NCBI RefSeq assembly: GCF_910592395.1 | Contig: NC_088319.1 | Location: 7,750,001-7,814,000 of the forward strand | Source of the DNA: Lineus longissimus | Taxonomy: Eukaryota; Nemertea; Pilidiophora; Heteronemertea; Lineidae | Length of the DNA stretch: 64,000 nucleotides | Direction of reading: 5' to 3' | Part shown: positions 1 to 10,985 of the stretch, in pieces | Numbering within the stretch: the first letter of the stretch is position 1 | How the letters are laid out: every line of letters begins with the position of its first letter | Made by a program: the position numbers and the translations under genes | Notes under the pieces: model-generated | Databases searched by the model: none | What the model was told of the DNA's origin: nothing | What the model saw: the letters and a program-made list of their open reading frames with translations, nothing else

Positions 1-500
1 ATCATGGGTACATCTAACCACCATACAGTATATGTCACACAGGTTTTCAATTTGACCTTCTTGTCAAGGTCACAGAGGTCAAATGACGTAAATTCGCCGT
101 CAGGCCGTAACTATGGCACGTTTCTTAACTGCAATGACTATTGATCACAAATTAAGTACACATGTACCCCTTGGTCAGGTGATCTCAGGTACCGAAGTTT
201 GGTGCGATCTGATTTGCCGTTTGGCCTCCAGGGAGGGGGCCAAATCCTAAATTCATCAAAATGCTATTATTCCTATTAATGACTTGCCCGATTGGCACCA
301 ATTTTATATCATAGGTACATCTAATTCTAACAACCATTCAATGTGTCACCCGGGTCTTCTTTGATTTGACCTACTTTTCAAGGTCACAGAGGTCGAATGT
401 ACTGTAAATTGGCCATTTTGGGGAAATTGTAATTGCTTGGACCTACATCAAACCTAACACTACATGACACAATACCATGCTCTTTATCCATCTTTCCTCC
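1..500. repeat. Dispersed repeat, 'ggtcacagaggtcaaat' family
   Basis: Two degenerate tandem copies of a unit of roughly 300 bp that pairs a 'caaggtcacagaggtcaaat' segment with 'ggcacgtttcttaac', 'gtacacatg' and 'ggccaccaggggg' segments. The same unit recurs near 38650-39080, 40380-41700 (partly inverted), 48100-48406 and 55460-56110. No coding potential is seen. It appears to be a fragment of an abundant non-autonomous repeat. Confidence 0.6.
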
Positions 501-705
501 ACATGAGGTGAGCACAATGGCCCTGGCCATTTCATTTATTTAGTCAGTGTTAATTTCTCTTCTCTTTTTTTACAGATCAACTGTTGTTGGTTATTGCAAG
601 AGGAGTCATTGGCACATTTCAAGTCCAGGAAAGCACTTGCTGTTCCCACATTCAGAGTAAGGTGTGCTTACTCGTTTTACTGCTTTCCATTCCCGGAGAG
701 CGTTA
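501..705. other. Unassigned sequence with a splice-acceptor-like tract
   Basis: A pyrimidine run ending in 'tttttacag' near 575 is followed by about 80 bp and then a donor-like 'cagagtaagg'. This could be one internal exon, but none of its three translations is recognisable. No partner exon was identified. Confidence 0.15.
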
Positions 706-789
706 TCAAATATCTGCCGCAAGGCAACAAATATCTGCCGCAAGGCGCTTCAAATATCTGCCGAAAGGCATCAAATATCTGCCGCACCA
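706..789 (+). repeat. Short tandem repeat, four units of about 20-24 bp
   Basis: Four imperfect copies of 'aaatatctgccgcaaggc' with variable linkers follow one another. The last copy is truncated at 'gccgcaccaat'. Units differ at a few positions, so this is a minisatellite rather than a coding repeat, and no long ORF spans it. Confidence 0.7.
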
Positions 790-2310
790 ATAAAGTTCAT
801 TTTGTTAACCAACTCTTTATCTTCTTTTCTTCACATACAAAAAAGACCGTCCCAAACATTTGGCTGCATCCACTTCATCAATGTCCAGACAACAGTCGGT
901 TCATTTGACCATTGTAAAGCACCAGACCCCACCTCACAAAATACACTGTAATAATTATGTACCTTGTGTCCATGTGCATGTTATTAGTTCCACCTACGCT
1001 GCATGAAGACAAGGACTCCACTCTTTGACGTCACCACACAACTCCTTGACGTCATCACACACCCCACTACTGCAACGGCAATAGAAATGACTTTACGTCA
1101 TAATACCAGGGTGACGTCAACTCAGTACTTTAGCATGCACTGATATAGCAAGAAGGTCTTTCGCATCAGCACTTCTGCGTGCTAGACGTTATAGCTTCAC
1201 GTTGCCTCATAATAACGGTACCGACACACACTTGGCCCTTGCCTTCACCTATCCATTTCAGCTGAGCGCCAGGCCCTTGGGCCTCTTGTTATCCAACTGT
1301 TCGTGTGTTCATAGATGTCATAGGGCTAAATTTTGCCTCACCTGAAAGTTGGACTACTCACTAGTTTCATTTAGTCATTGTACCTGTTTGGAATGTAAAA
1401 TGTGTCTTTGGAGCATTATGTGCGATGCCAGAACTGCATACTAGGATGCTTCGTGTCAAGGTGACCAAGTGCGCTGCACTTTTCTCTTGGTTATATTTGT
1501 ATTAGAGAAGTGTTTTTGACAGCATTTCACTTGCGGAGTTGCAGTACGATTTTGTATTATTAAGACAATAGTAATTTTCTTGACTAGTTTTCATTATGAT
1601 TCATGTTTGTTCATACTGTTTTGATGTGGACAGTCACAGGTTTTTGCCAGCGATTGGCAAAGGTTTACATATTGCAACGGTAGCTTGTTAACTGTTGGGG
1701 TTTTTCTTATGATGTTGTCAGTGGAGTTCTATTCCTAACCTACATTGTACATGTACCTTTTCCCTTCATTTATAATTGGTTATAGTTGATCTCTGTTTGA
1801 ATGTACAGCAGCTTAAGCACCTGCTGGGGTGAATGGCTTGTGAATCTCTGTGTGAATGTGTGTGTGATTTGTAATGAGATCTGGTTTAATTTGAGATTTT
1901 TGGGTATGGTTTTCCATCTTGTCACCATACATGTATGGAGTTTTGTCATTCTAATGATTATGATACTTTCTTTTTTGGGGTATTGATGGGGTTGGTGCGG
2001 TTGCCGTGCTGGGACAGGCGTGTGGGATTGTTACTCACATAGTCGGTCCTGTCATTGCACCCATGCTGCTCCATCTATGCCATCACTTGGGACTCCTCTT
2101 GATTATTGGAACTCTACCTGACGATAATTTGGGTGTTTTGGTGTTGTGAGGGTAAGGTTTGGATGTTTCATCCATCATCCTCACTCATTTTTTTGTCACG
2201 TTTTGTGACTGGCGACCTTCATGTATATTATTTTCTGTATTTTGATAGGGTTTTTTGTATTTTGAATGTTTTGGCGTATGGCGGGAGCTATCATACGCTC
2301 GGGAGGGGGG
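790..2310. other. Non-coding stretch with a cluster of CRE-like sites
   Basis: No convincing gene. Between about 1024 and 1118 there are three TGACGTCA-like motifs and one TACGTCA motif within 100 bp, the CRE/ATF-type consensus. They could be regulatory or just part of a repeat. Around 1190-1290 is a tail ending in 'ggcccttgggcctcttgtta'. The stretch 1300-2310 is T-rich and may be the decayed 3' part of a retroelement, because a purine run abuts the LTR-like sequence that follows. Confidence 0.3.
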
Positions 2311-2512
2311 TGATGTATGGTATCACCCTGTATGATCCCCTTCCCGCGCAATCCCGGAGACACCGGACGATAGCGCCGCCACGGCCAGATGCCCAACTTC
2401 GCTGTAATGGCTTGATGTACACACGTTCGAGTTGATGAGAAACATGGAATAAAAGTGATAGCCAACATCATATCTGAGTCTGATTTATCCCTCCACGTAA
2501 CGGCAGATATCA
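2311..2512 (+). mobile_element. Probable solo or 3' LTR of a retrotransposon
   Basis: The segment starts with TGAT and ends with ATCA. It is immediately preceded by a purine-rich tract ('cgggagggggg', like a polypurine tract) and contains an 'aataaaag' polyadenylation-type signal near 2450. These are LTR hallmarks. A matching 5' copy is not in the window, so this is a solo LTR or the end of a truncated element. The satellite array starts directly after it. Confidence 0.45.
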
Positions 2513-5500
2513 TTCAAGCGTGATTGGTCGCGATGAGCGCCATCGCCGACTGACTTTCATTGCCAGTAGTGTAATATTGCTATCGAATGACAACTTATCA
2601 TCGCAGAATATCGAAATTGTGGTCTTAAGTTGTCCAATCGGTCATCTCGACTCTGTATAACCAAAATGAGCGTGATTGGACGCGATGAGCGCCATCGACG
2701 ACCGGCTTTCATCGCTAGTAGTGTAGTATCGCTATCGAATGACAACTTATCATCGTAGAATATCAAAATTGTGGTCTCAATTTGTCCAATCGGTCATCTC
2801 GACTCTGTTTAACAAACATGATCGTGATTGGACGCAACGAGCGGCATAGCAGACCGACTTTCATTGCCTGTAGTGTAATATTGCTAGTCTGATGACAAGT
2901 AATCATCGCAGAATCTCGAAATTGCGATCTCAGTTTGACCATAGGTCATCTCGACTCTGCATAACCAATGTGAGCGTGATTGGACGTGACGAGCGCCATC
3001 GCCGACCGACTTTCATCGCCAGTAGTGTAATATTGCTAGTCTAATGACAAGTAATCATCGCAGAATCTGGAAATTGCGGTCTCAGTTTGACCATAGGTCA
3101 TCTCGACTCTGCATAACCAATGTGAGCGTGATTGGACGTGACGAGCGCCATCGCTGACCGACTTTCATCACCAGTAGTGTAATATTTCTAGTCTAATGAC
3201 AACTAATCATTGCAGAATCTCAAAATTGCGGTCTCAGTTTGTCCAAGCGAGCATCCCGACTATGTATAACCAAAATGAGCGTTATTGGACGCGACGAGCG
3301 CGATCGCCGACCGACTTTCATCGCCTGTAGTGTAATATTGCTAGTCGAATGACAAGTAATCATCGCAGAATCTCTAAATTAAGGTCTCAGATTGTCAAAT
3401 CGGTCATCTCGACTCTGTATAATCAAAATAAGCGTGATTGGACGCGACGAGCGCCATCGCCGACTGACTTTCATCGCCAGTAGTGTAATATTGCTAGTCT
3501 AATGACAACTAATCATTGCAGTATCTCAAAATTGCGGTCTCAGTTTGTCCAAGCGAGCATCCCGACTATGTATAACCAAAATGAGCGTTATTGGACGCGA
3601 CGAGCGCGATCGCCGACCGACTTTCTTCGCCAGTAGTGTTATATTGCGAGTCTAATTACCAGTAATCATCGCAGTATCTCGATATTGCGGTCTCAGTTTG
3701 ACCATAGGTCATCTCGACTCTGCATAACCAATGTGAGCGTGATTGGACGCGACGAGCGCCATCGCCGACCGACTTTCATCGCCAGTAGTTAATGTTGCTA
3801 GTCTAATGACAACTAATCATCGCAGAATCTCAAAATTGCGGTCTCAGTTTGTCCAATCAAGCATCTCGACTATGTATAACCAAAATGAGCGTGATTGGAC
3901 GCGACGAGCGCGATCGCCGACCGACTTTCGTCGCCAGTAGTGTAATATTGCTAGTCTAATGACAAGTAATCATCGCAGAATCTTGAAATTGCGGTCTCAG
4001 TTTGATCATAGGTCATCTCGACTCTGCATTACCAATGTGAGCGTGATTGGACGCGACGAGCGCCATTGCCGACCGACTTTCATCGCCAGTAGTGTAATAT
4101 TGCTAGTCTAATGACACCTAATCATCGCAGAATCTCGACATTGTGGTCTCAGTTTGATCATAGGTCATCTCGACTCTGCATTACCAATGTGAGCGTGATT
4201 GGACGCGACGAGCGCCATTGCCGACCGACTTTCATCGCCAGTAGTGTAATATTGCTAGTCTAATGACACCTAATCATCGCAGAATCTCGAGATTGCGGTC
4301 TCAGATTGTCAAATCAGTCATCTCGACTCTGCATAACCAAAGTGAGCGTGATCGGTCGCGATGAGCGCCATCGCCGGCCGACTTTCATCGCCTGTAGTGT
4401 AATATTGCTAGTCTAACGACAAGTAATCATCGCAGAATCTCGAAATTGCGGTCTCAGATTGTCAAATCAGTCATCTCGACTCTGTAGAACCAAAATGAGC
4501 GTGATTGGACGCGATGAGCGCGATCGCCGACTGACTTTCGTCGCCAGTAGTGTAATATATTGCTAGTCTAATGACAAGTAATCATCGCAAAATCTCGAAA
4601 TTGCGGTCTCAGATTGTCAAATCGAGCATCTCGACTATGTATAACCAAAATGAGCAAGATTGGGCGCGACGAGCGCCATCGCCGACCGACTTTCATCGCC
4701 AGTAGTGTAATATTGCTAGTCTAATGACAACTAATCATCGCAGAATCTCAAAATTGCGGTCTCGGTTTGTCCAATCGAGCATCTCGACTATGTATAACCA
4801 AAATGAGCATGATTGGACGCGACGTGCGCGATCGCCGACCGACTTTCGTCGCCAGTAGTGTAATATTGCTAATCTAATGACAAGTAATCATCGCAGAATC
4901 TCGAAATTGCGGTCTCAGTTTGACCATAGGTCATCTCGACTCTGCATAACCAAAGTGAGCGTGATCGGTCGCGACGAGCGCCATCGCCGACTGACTTTCA
5001 TCGCCAGTAGTGTAATATTGCTAGTCTAATGACAACTAATCATTGCAGAATCTCAAAATTGCGGTCTCAGTTTGTCCAAGCGAGCATCCCGACTATGTAT
5101 AACCAAAATGAGCGTTATTGGACGCGACGAGCGCGATCGCCGATCGACTTTCTTCGCCAGTAGTGTTATATTGCGAGTCTAATTACCAGTAATCATCGCA
5201 GTATCTCGATATTGCGGTCTCAGTTTGACCATAGGTCATCTCGACTCTGCATTACCAATGTGAGCGTGATTGGACGCGACGAGCGCCATTGCCGACCGAC
5301 TTTCATCGCCAGTAGTGTAATATTGCTAGTCTAATGACACCTAATCATCGCAGAATCTCGACATTGTGGTCTCAGTTTGATCATAGGTCATCTCGACTCT
5401 GCATAACCAATGTGAGCGTGATTGGACGCGACGAGCTCCATCGCCAACCGAATTTCATCGCCAGTAGTGTAATATTGCTAGTCTAATGACAAGTAATCAT

Positions 5501-7350
5501 CGCAGAATCTCGAGATTGCGGTCTCAGATTGTCAAATCAGTCATCTCGACTCTGCATAACCAAAGTGAGCGTGATCAGTCGCGATGAGCGCCATCGCCGG
5601 CCGACTTTCATCGCCTGTAGTGTAATATTGCTAGTCTAATGACAAGTAATCATCGCAGAATCTCGAAATTGCGGTCTCAGATTGTCAAATCAGTCATCTC
5701 GACTCTGTAGAACCAAAATGAGCGTGATTGGACGCGATGAGCGCGATCGCCGACTGACTTTCGTCGCCAGTAGTGTAATATATTGCTAGTCTAATGACAA
5801 GTAATCATCGCAAAATCTCGAAATTGCGGTCTCAGATTGTCAAATCGAGCATCTCGACTATGTATAACCAAAATGAGCAAGATTGGGCGCGACGAGCGCC
5901 ATCGCCGACCGACTTTCATCGCCAGTAGTGTAATATTGCTAGTCTAATGACAACTAATCATCGCAGAATCTCAAAATTGCGGTCTCGGTTTGTCCAATCG
6001 AGCATCTCGACTATGTATAACCAAAATGAGCATGATTGGACGCGACGTGCGCGATCGCCGACCGACTTTCGTCGCCAGTAGTGTAATATTGCTAATCTAA
6101 TGACAAGTAATCATCGCAGAATCTCGAAATTGCGGTCTCAGTTTGACCATAGGTCATCTCGACTCTGCATAACCAAAGTGAGCGTGATCGGTCGCGACGA
6201 GCGCCATCGCCGACTGACTTTCATCGCCAGTAGTGTAATATCGCTATCGAATGACAACTTATCATCGCAGAATCTCAAAATTGCGGTATCAGTTTGACCA
6301 TAGGTCTTTTCGACTCTGCATAACCAAAGTGAGCGTGATCGGTCGCGACGAGCGCCATCGCCGACCGACTTTCATCGCCAGTAGTGTTATATTGCTAGTC
6401 TAATGACAACTAATCATCGCAGAATCTCAAAATTGCGGTCTCAGTTTGTCTAATCGGTCATCTCGACTCTGAATAACCAAAGTCAGCGTGTTTGGTCGCG
6501 ACGAGCGCCATCGCCGACTAACTTTCATCACCAGCAGTGTAATATCGCTATCGAATGACAACTTATCATCGCAGAATATCGAAATTGTGGTCTCAGTTTG
6601 TCCAATCGGTCATCTCCACTCTGTATAACTAAAATGAGCGTGATCGGTCGCGACGAGCACCATCGCCGACCCACTTTTATCGCCAGTAGTGTAATATCGC
6701 TATCGAATGACAACTAATCATCGCAGAATCTCAAAATTGCGGTCTCAGTTTGACCATAGGTCATTTCGACTCTGCATAACCAAAGTGAGCGTGATCGGTC
6801 GCGACGAGCGCCATCGACGACCGATTTTCATCGACTGCAGTGTAATATTGCTAGTCTAATGACAACTAATCATCGCAGAATCTCTCAATTGCGGTCTCAG
6901 TTTGTCCAATCGGTCATGTCGACTCTGTATAACCAAAATGAGCGTGATTGGTCGCGACGATCGCCATCGCCGACCGACTTTCATCGCCAGTAGTGTAATA
7001 TCGCTATCGAATGACAACTAATCATCGCAGAATCTCGAAATTGCGGTCTCAGTTTGACCATAGGTCATTTCGACTCTGCATAACCAATGTGAGCGTGATT
7101 GGACGCGACGAGCGCCATTGCCGACCGACTTCCATCGCCAGTAGCGAAATATTGCTAGTCTAATGACAACTAATCATCGCAGAATCTCGAAATTGTGGTC
7201 TCAGTTTGACCATCGGTCATTTCGACTCTGCATAACCAATTTGAGCGTGAATGGACGCGACAAGCGCCATCGCCGACGACTTTCATCGCTAGGAGAGTAA
7301 TATCGCTATTCGAATGACAAGTAATCATCGCAGAATCTCGAAATTGCGGT
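2513..7350 (+). repeat. Satellite array, left arm, about 152-bp units
   Basis: About 32 head-to-tail units. The word 'gagcgtgattgg' (or a close variant) recurs every 152-153 bp, for example near 2668, 2820, 2972, 3124 and 3277. Units diverge by several to tens of percent. They show higher-order structure: the block near 4291 recurs near 5514, a spacing of about 1223 bp or eight units. Short ORFs here are by-products of the repeat. The array is interrupted at 7351 by the BEL element and continues in phase at 31876. Confidence 0.95.
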
Positions 7351-7543
7351 TGTTGGGAACAGATTATAGTCGCCGCAAATAGCTGGTCTATTGGAGTTAT
7401 TGAATGTCTTTTAGAAACATGTATTTCTGAATTATTTAACTATATCACATGTTCATTCTGACTCGAGTCTAGTAATAAATGAGTTGAAGTTTTACATAGA
7501 ACTGGGTGGTCGTTATTCCCTTAGAACCTGGGCATCCCCGACA
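7351..7543 (+). repeat. 5' LTR of the BEL element
   Basis: Starts TGTTGGG and ends CCCCGACA. It matches the 3' LTR over 193 bp with two substitutions. The TG...CA termini and flanking GCGGT duplication fix the boundary. Confidence 0.95.
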
Positions 7544-7559
7544 TTTTGGTGCCGTGACC
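7544..7559 (+). promoter_or_regulatory. Primer-binding site of the BEL element
   Basis: 'ttttggtgccgtgacc' lies directly after the LTR end. Its TGG-initial core is complementary to a CCA-ending tRNA 3' terminus. I do not assign a tRNA species. Confidence 0.6.
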
Positions 7560-7582
7560 AGGTCCAGGACTCTCTCTCGAAG

Positions 7583-9256
7583 ATGGCAACGCACACTAGA
7601 ATTCGCAAGTCAAGAGGCGCGTACCGCGGACAAATCTCGAAGTCCATCACGAAAGCCGAAACGATCACCAGTATAGAATTAACAGAAGACCATCTAGATC
7701 AACTCACAGCAGTCGAACAACATATAACTAAGGCATTCGAGCAAGTTAGGAAGTTAGATGCTGAGCTGCTTGAAATTACTAAGGACGACGACGTAGCAGA
7801 GGTAATCGTAGAGGCTGACGACCATAACGCTGAAGTTGAGGAATACCTCCTGAAACTCAAAAGACATATTGAGAGACAAACACACAAAAAAAAGCCAACG
7901 CCCACTCCCGCAGTTGTACCACCGAAGGCGAAGACCGTCCGACTTCCTAAACTAAGCCTAGCGTCATTCGATGGGGATTTACTCAAGTGGCAGAGCTTTT
8001 TTGACAGTTTCGCAGCATCGGTGCATAGTGACCCAGACTTAGACGGTTTCCATAAATTCCAGTACCTAAAGGCTCAGCTTACAGGAGAAGCATCTCGTGT
8101 TATTCAAGGACTAGCATTAACTAATGCAAACTATGCACACGCCCTGGAACTATTACGAAACCGTTACGGACAACCGCATAAACTTTCTAGTGCATACATG
8201 AAAGCTTTATGGGACCTCCCTAAGCCAAGTGGTGAATTCACTGGATTACGTCACTTCTATGACACTCTTGAAATTCTTATTCGTGGATTAGATACCCTGG
8301 GAAAATCAGAGAATACCTACGGTGACCTGTTAGTACCTATCGTCCTTGAGAAGCTTCCAGGATCTATTCGACAACAATTGGCAAGAACCCACGGAAGTAG
8401 TGATTGGAAGTTGAAAGACTTACGAACGAATCTTTTGAAAGAAATCGAAGCTATTGAAGAAGGAAATGTGACCAGTTACACAACTCCCAGTGCTATCTCA
8501 TCTTCAACTGCAGCTTTCCATACGGATACTAAACCGTTTCATAAGACATGCGCATTCTGTAAGGACGCTTCACATAATTCGGTGAATTGCAAGACAGTAA
8601 TAGATCATGACAAACGTCAACAAATCGTAAAGCGAGATCGTCTTTGCTTTAACTGCCTTGGCAATCACAAAATAAAGGACTGTAAGTCGAAACGAACATG
8701 TCGCCACTGTAGTCGGAAACATCACACGTCCCTCTGTAGGTCAACCAATATGGGATCCGAAACATTAATGACGCAATCAACTACGTGTACGGATAACGAA
8801 GTTAGAGCCTGTCGAAATACGACGCAAGTTCACGCTAAGTCGGTGTCAGCAGGTGACGTCAATGTTGACGGTTTGTCGAAGTCGGGAACAGTTTTACTGA
8901 AAACAGCCGTTGCTGAAATCTCTTCTGGATCATATACTTATACAGCGACGATACTTTTCGACGAAGGCGCAACACGATCGTTTATAACGAAGGATTTCGC
9001 ACGAAAGTTGGATATCACGCCGGAGGGATCGCAGAAAATTCAACTTGCTGCATTCGGTGGCAAACCTTCTCATGTCAAATCCTACGATAAGGTGTCATTC
9101 GCAGTGCATACGATCACCGGTGGAAAGATGGATATTTCAGCACTTGTAGTTCCGAAAATTTCCGCTCCCATCAAAAACTTCGTTAATGCTTCACTCTTGG
9201 ATTTACCTCACCTACGGGAATTACCTTTCGCTCATCCAGTTTCCAATGTGGATTAG
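7583..9256 (+). CDS. BEL gag and aspartic protease, 557 codons to an in-frame TAG
   Basis: Structural and protease part of the BEL polyprotein. The first ATG after the primer-binding site (7583) is taken as start; the reading frame is open upstream only within the LTR. Gag resembles the DUF1759 family ('LPKLSLASFDGDLLKWQSFF'). Zinc knuckles follow, with CAFCKDASHNSVNC near residue 325 and CFNCLGNHKIKDC further on. A retropepsin-like domain has 'ILFDEGATRSFIT', where DEG stands at the usual DSG/DTG position. TAG at 9254-9256 stops the frame, but the same frame continues directly into pol. The family normally makes one long polyprotein, so this is most simply a nonsense mutation. Stop readthrough is an alternative I cannot exclude. 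Confidence 0.85.
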   Translation: MATHTRIRKSRGAYRGQISKSITKAETITSIELTEDHLDQLTAVEQHITKAFEQVRKLDAELLEITKDDDVAEVIVEADDHNAEVEEYLLKLKRHIERQTHKKKPTPTPAVVPPKAKTVRLPKLSLASFDGDLLKWQSFFDSFAASVHSDPDLDGFHKFQYLKAQLTGEASRVIQGLALTNANYAHALELLRNRYGQPHKLSSAYMKALWDLPKPSGEFTGLRHFYDTLEILIRGLDTLGKSENTYGDLLVPIVLEKLPGSIRQQLARTHGSSDWKLKDLRTNLLKEIEAIEEGNVTSYTTPSAISSSTAAFHTDTKPFHKTCAFCKDASHNSVNCKTVIDHDKRQQIVKRDRLCFNCLGNHKIKDCKSKRTCRHCSRKHHTSLCRSTNMGSETLMTQSTTCTDNEVRACRNTTQVHAKSVSAGDVNVDGLSKSGTVLLKTAVAEISSGSYTYTATILFDEGATRSFITKDFARKLDITPEGSQKIQLAAFGGKPSHVKSYDKVSFAVHTITGGKMDISALVVPKISAPIKNFVNASLLDLPHLRELPFAHPVSNVD

Positions 9257-10714
9257 TTCGAGATATCGGTTCTCATCGGGGCCGATTTCTATTGGGATTT
9301 CATGATGGATCACGTAATACGAGGCCCTGGACCCACTGCAGTGCAGTCCAAGCTCGGTTACTTACTCTCTGGCCCGATATACAAGGAATCTCATGAATCG
9401 AACACTACGATACTACACATAGCTACTAATATTCTCGATGAGAAAACCAAACTTCAGGAATATTGGGATTTAGAAACGTTAGGTATCAAAGATGACCCAT
9501 CTGACCTATGCAAGTCAATGGATTTTGAGTCATACTGTGAAACGCATTTACGGTTTGAGGACAACGGCTACATTGCAAGACTTCCGTGGAAAGCAGAGTA
9601 TCCACCCTTGCCAACGAATTATGACGTGTGCGTGCGACGTACACGAAATATGATTCGAAAGCTATCACCCGACTTACGCAAGATGTACAATGACATTATC
9701 CAGGATCAAACCAGACGTGACTTCATTGAAGAAGTTCCCATAGATGATGTAGCCTGTGGTCACTATCTCCCACATAGGCCAGTCAAGAAAGATTCAGCTA
9801 CAACTCCAATAGGAATAGTATACGACTGTAGCTGTAAAGTTGGTGAAGGAGCTAGCCTTAATGACTGTTTAGAGACTGGACCGCCACTTCAGAACGATCT
9901 TGCTGCAATCCTTGTTAGATTTCGCCTACATCACTACGCTCTAGCAACTGACATAGAAAAGGCGTTTCTGAACGTTGGGCTTGACGCAGAGGATCGGAAG
10001 TTTACAAAATTTCTGTGGTTGACGGATAGTAACGACCCAAACAGTGCCTTCAAGGTGTACCAGTTTAAAGTGGTGCTTTTCGGAGCAGTGTGCTCACCTT
10101 TTATTCTAAACGCCACTGTCAGGTCACACTTAGACAAACACGAATCCCCAGTTGCAGCCGATATGAAGGACAATATCTATGTTGACAATGTAGCGAGTGG
10201 AGCTGAAAGCACACATGACACTGTGAAATACTACCAGGAATCCAGAAAGGTAATGAAATCTGGTGGATTCAATCTCCGAGCATGGTCGTCCAATTGCCCT
10301 GAACTTCGGAAATTGGCTGAAGCAGACAACGTTTACAACCCAGATCGAATTGCTAATGTGCTTGGACTAGACTGGGATACTGAACAGGACATTCTGCGAT
10401 ATTCAAAGCGGAAAATTGAACCTTCAATAGACAATCTGGTGACAAAACGTGAAGTTGTTCAAGTTACAAGCAGTATCTATGATCCACCTGGACTTCTGTC
10501 TCCAGTACATGTTATGGCTAAGATATTTATACAAGAGCTATGGACACACAAGTTAGATTGGGACGAACCGCTGCCGGACGAGCTTAACCATACTTGGAGA
10601 AGGTTGAGTCAGGAGCTGTCAACCGTGACACAATCATGTGCCATTGATCGCAAATACTTCGATTGTCAAAACACTAGCAACGATTTGTATGAGCTTCATG
10701 TATTTGCAGACGCG
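9257..10714 (+). pseudogene. BEL pol, 5' part: end of protease, RT, start of RNase H
   Basis: Continues gag/protease in the same frame after the TAG. Reverse transcriptase motifs are present: 'YDCSCKVGEGASLNDCL', the first catalytic Asp in 'ATDIEKAFLN', 'LFGAVCSPFILN' and the catalytic box 'YVDNVASG' (YVDN in place of the more general YVDD). The thumb/connection region 'VTSSIYDPPGLLSPV' is typical of BEL/Pao. The frame reaches 'LHVFADA', the first catalytic stretch of RNase H, where the Polinton is inserted. The remaining RNase H and the integrase resume at 29164 in register with this frame. The gene is physically split and cannot be expressed as one protein. Confidence 0.9.
10709..10714 (+). 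other. Polinton target-site duplication, left copy
   Basis: GACGCG lies immediately before the left terminal repeat and again immediately after the right one (29158-29163). Six bp is the normal duplication length for Polinton integrases. Confidence 0.95.
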
Positions 10715-10913
10715 AGAATATATGTATTGTGGTGGTAGGAATCTAGGTAATTCTAAGCTATTTTAACAAAAGCCCTTACAGGCCTTTTTGTCTCAAATTA
10801 GCTTAGAAACCCCTAAGAACCAGACACCACAATACATATATTCTATCATTCATGAAATGGTCAGTGAAGCGTTGCAGTGAAATGGTAAGGGAATACTAGA
10901 GTTCAATGGGTTA
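10715..10913 (+). repeat. Polinton left terminal inverted repeat, palindromic end
   Basis: Begins 'agaatatatgtattgtggtg'. It matches the reverse complement of 28947-29157, with one mismatch in the first 130 bp and then small indels. The outer 130 bp (10715-10844) is itself an imperfect palindrome: the first 20 bases recur inverted at its inner end, and inner arms around 'ttctaagcta' also pair. It could fold into a long hairpin or cruciform. Confidence 0.95.
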
Positions 10914-10985
10914 TTCCATTAAAATAAATGGCCTTTTTACTGTCTTCATTAACCAAAATTCAAGGAAAAAATTCAAGTAAATTAA

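Noticed and set aside
575-656. Internal exon between acceptor-like and donor-like sites
   Set aside because: No recognisable peptide in any frame and no partner exon.
2513-7350. Many short ORFs with repeated peptides (for example ending 'MISCHSIAILHCW') and a CRISPR-like periodicity
   Set aside because: They are translations of the 152-bp satellite. Units are directly adjacent with no unique spacers, so neither genes nor CRISPR.
7484-7582. Gag start within the 5' LTR
   Set aside because: No ATG in this part; it lies in the LTR and primer-binding site. ATG at 7583 fits.
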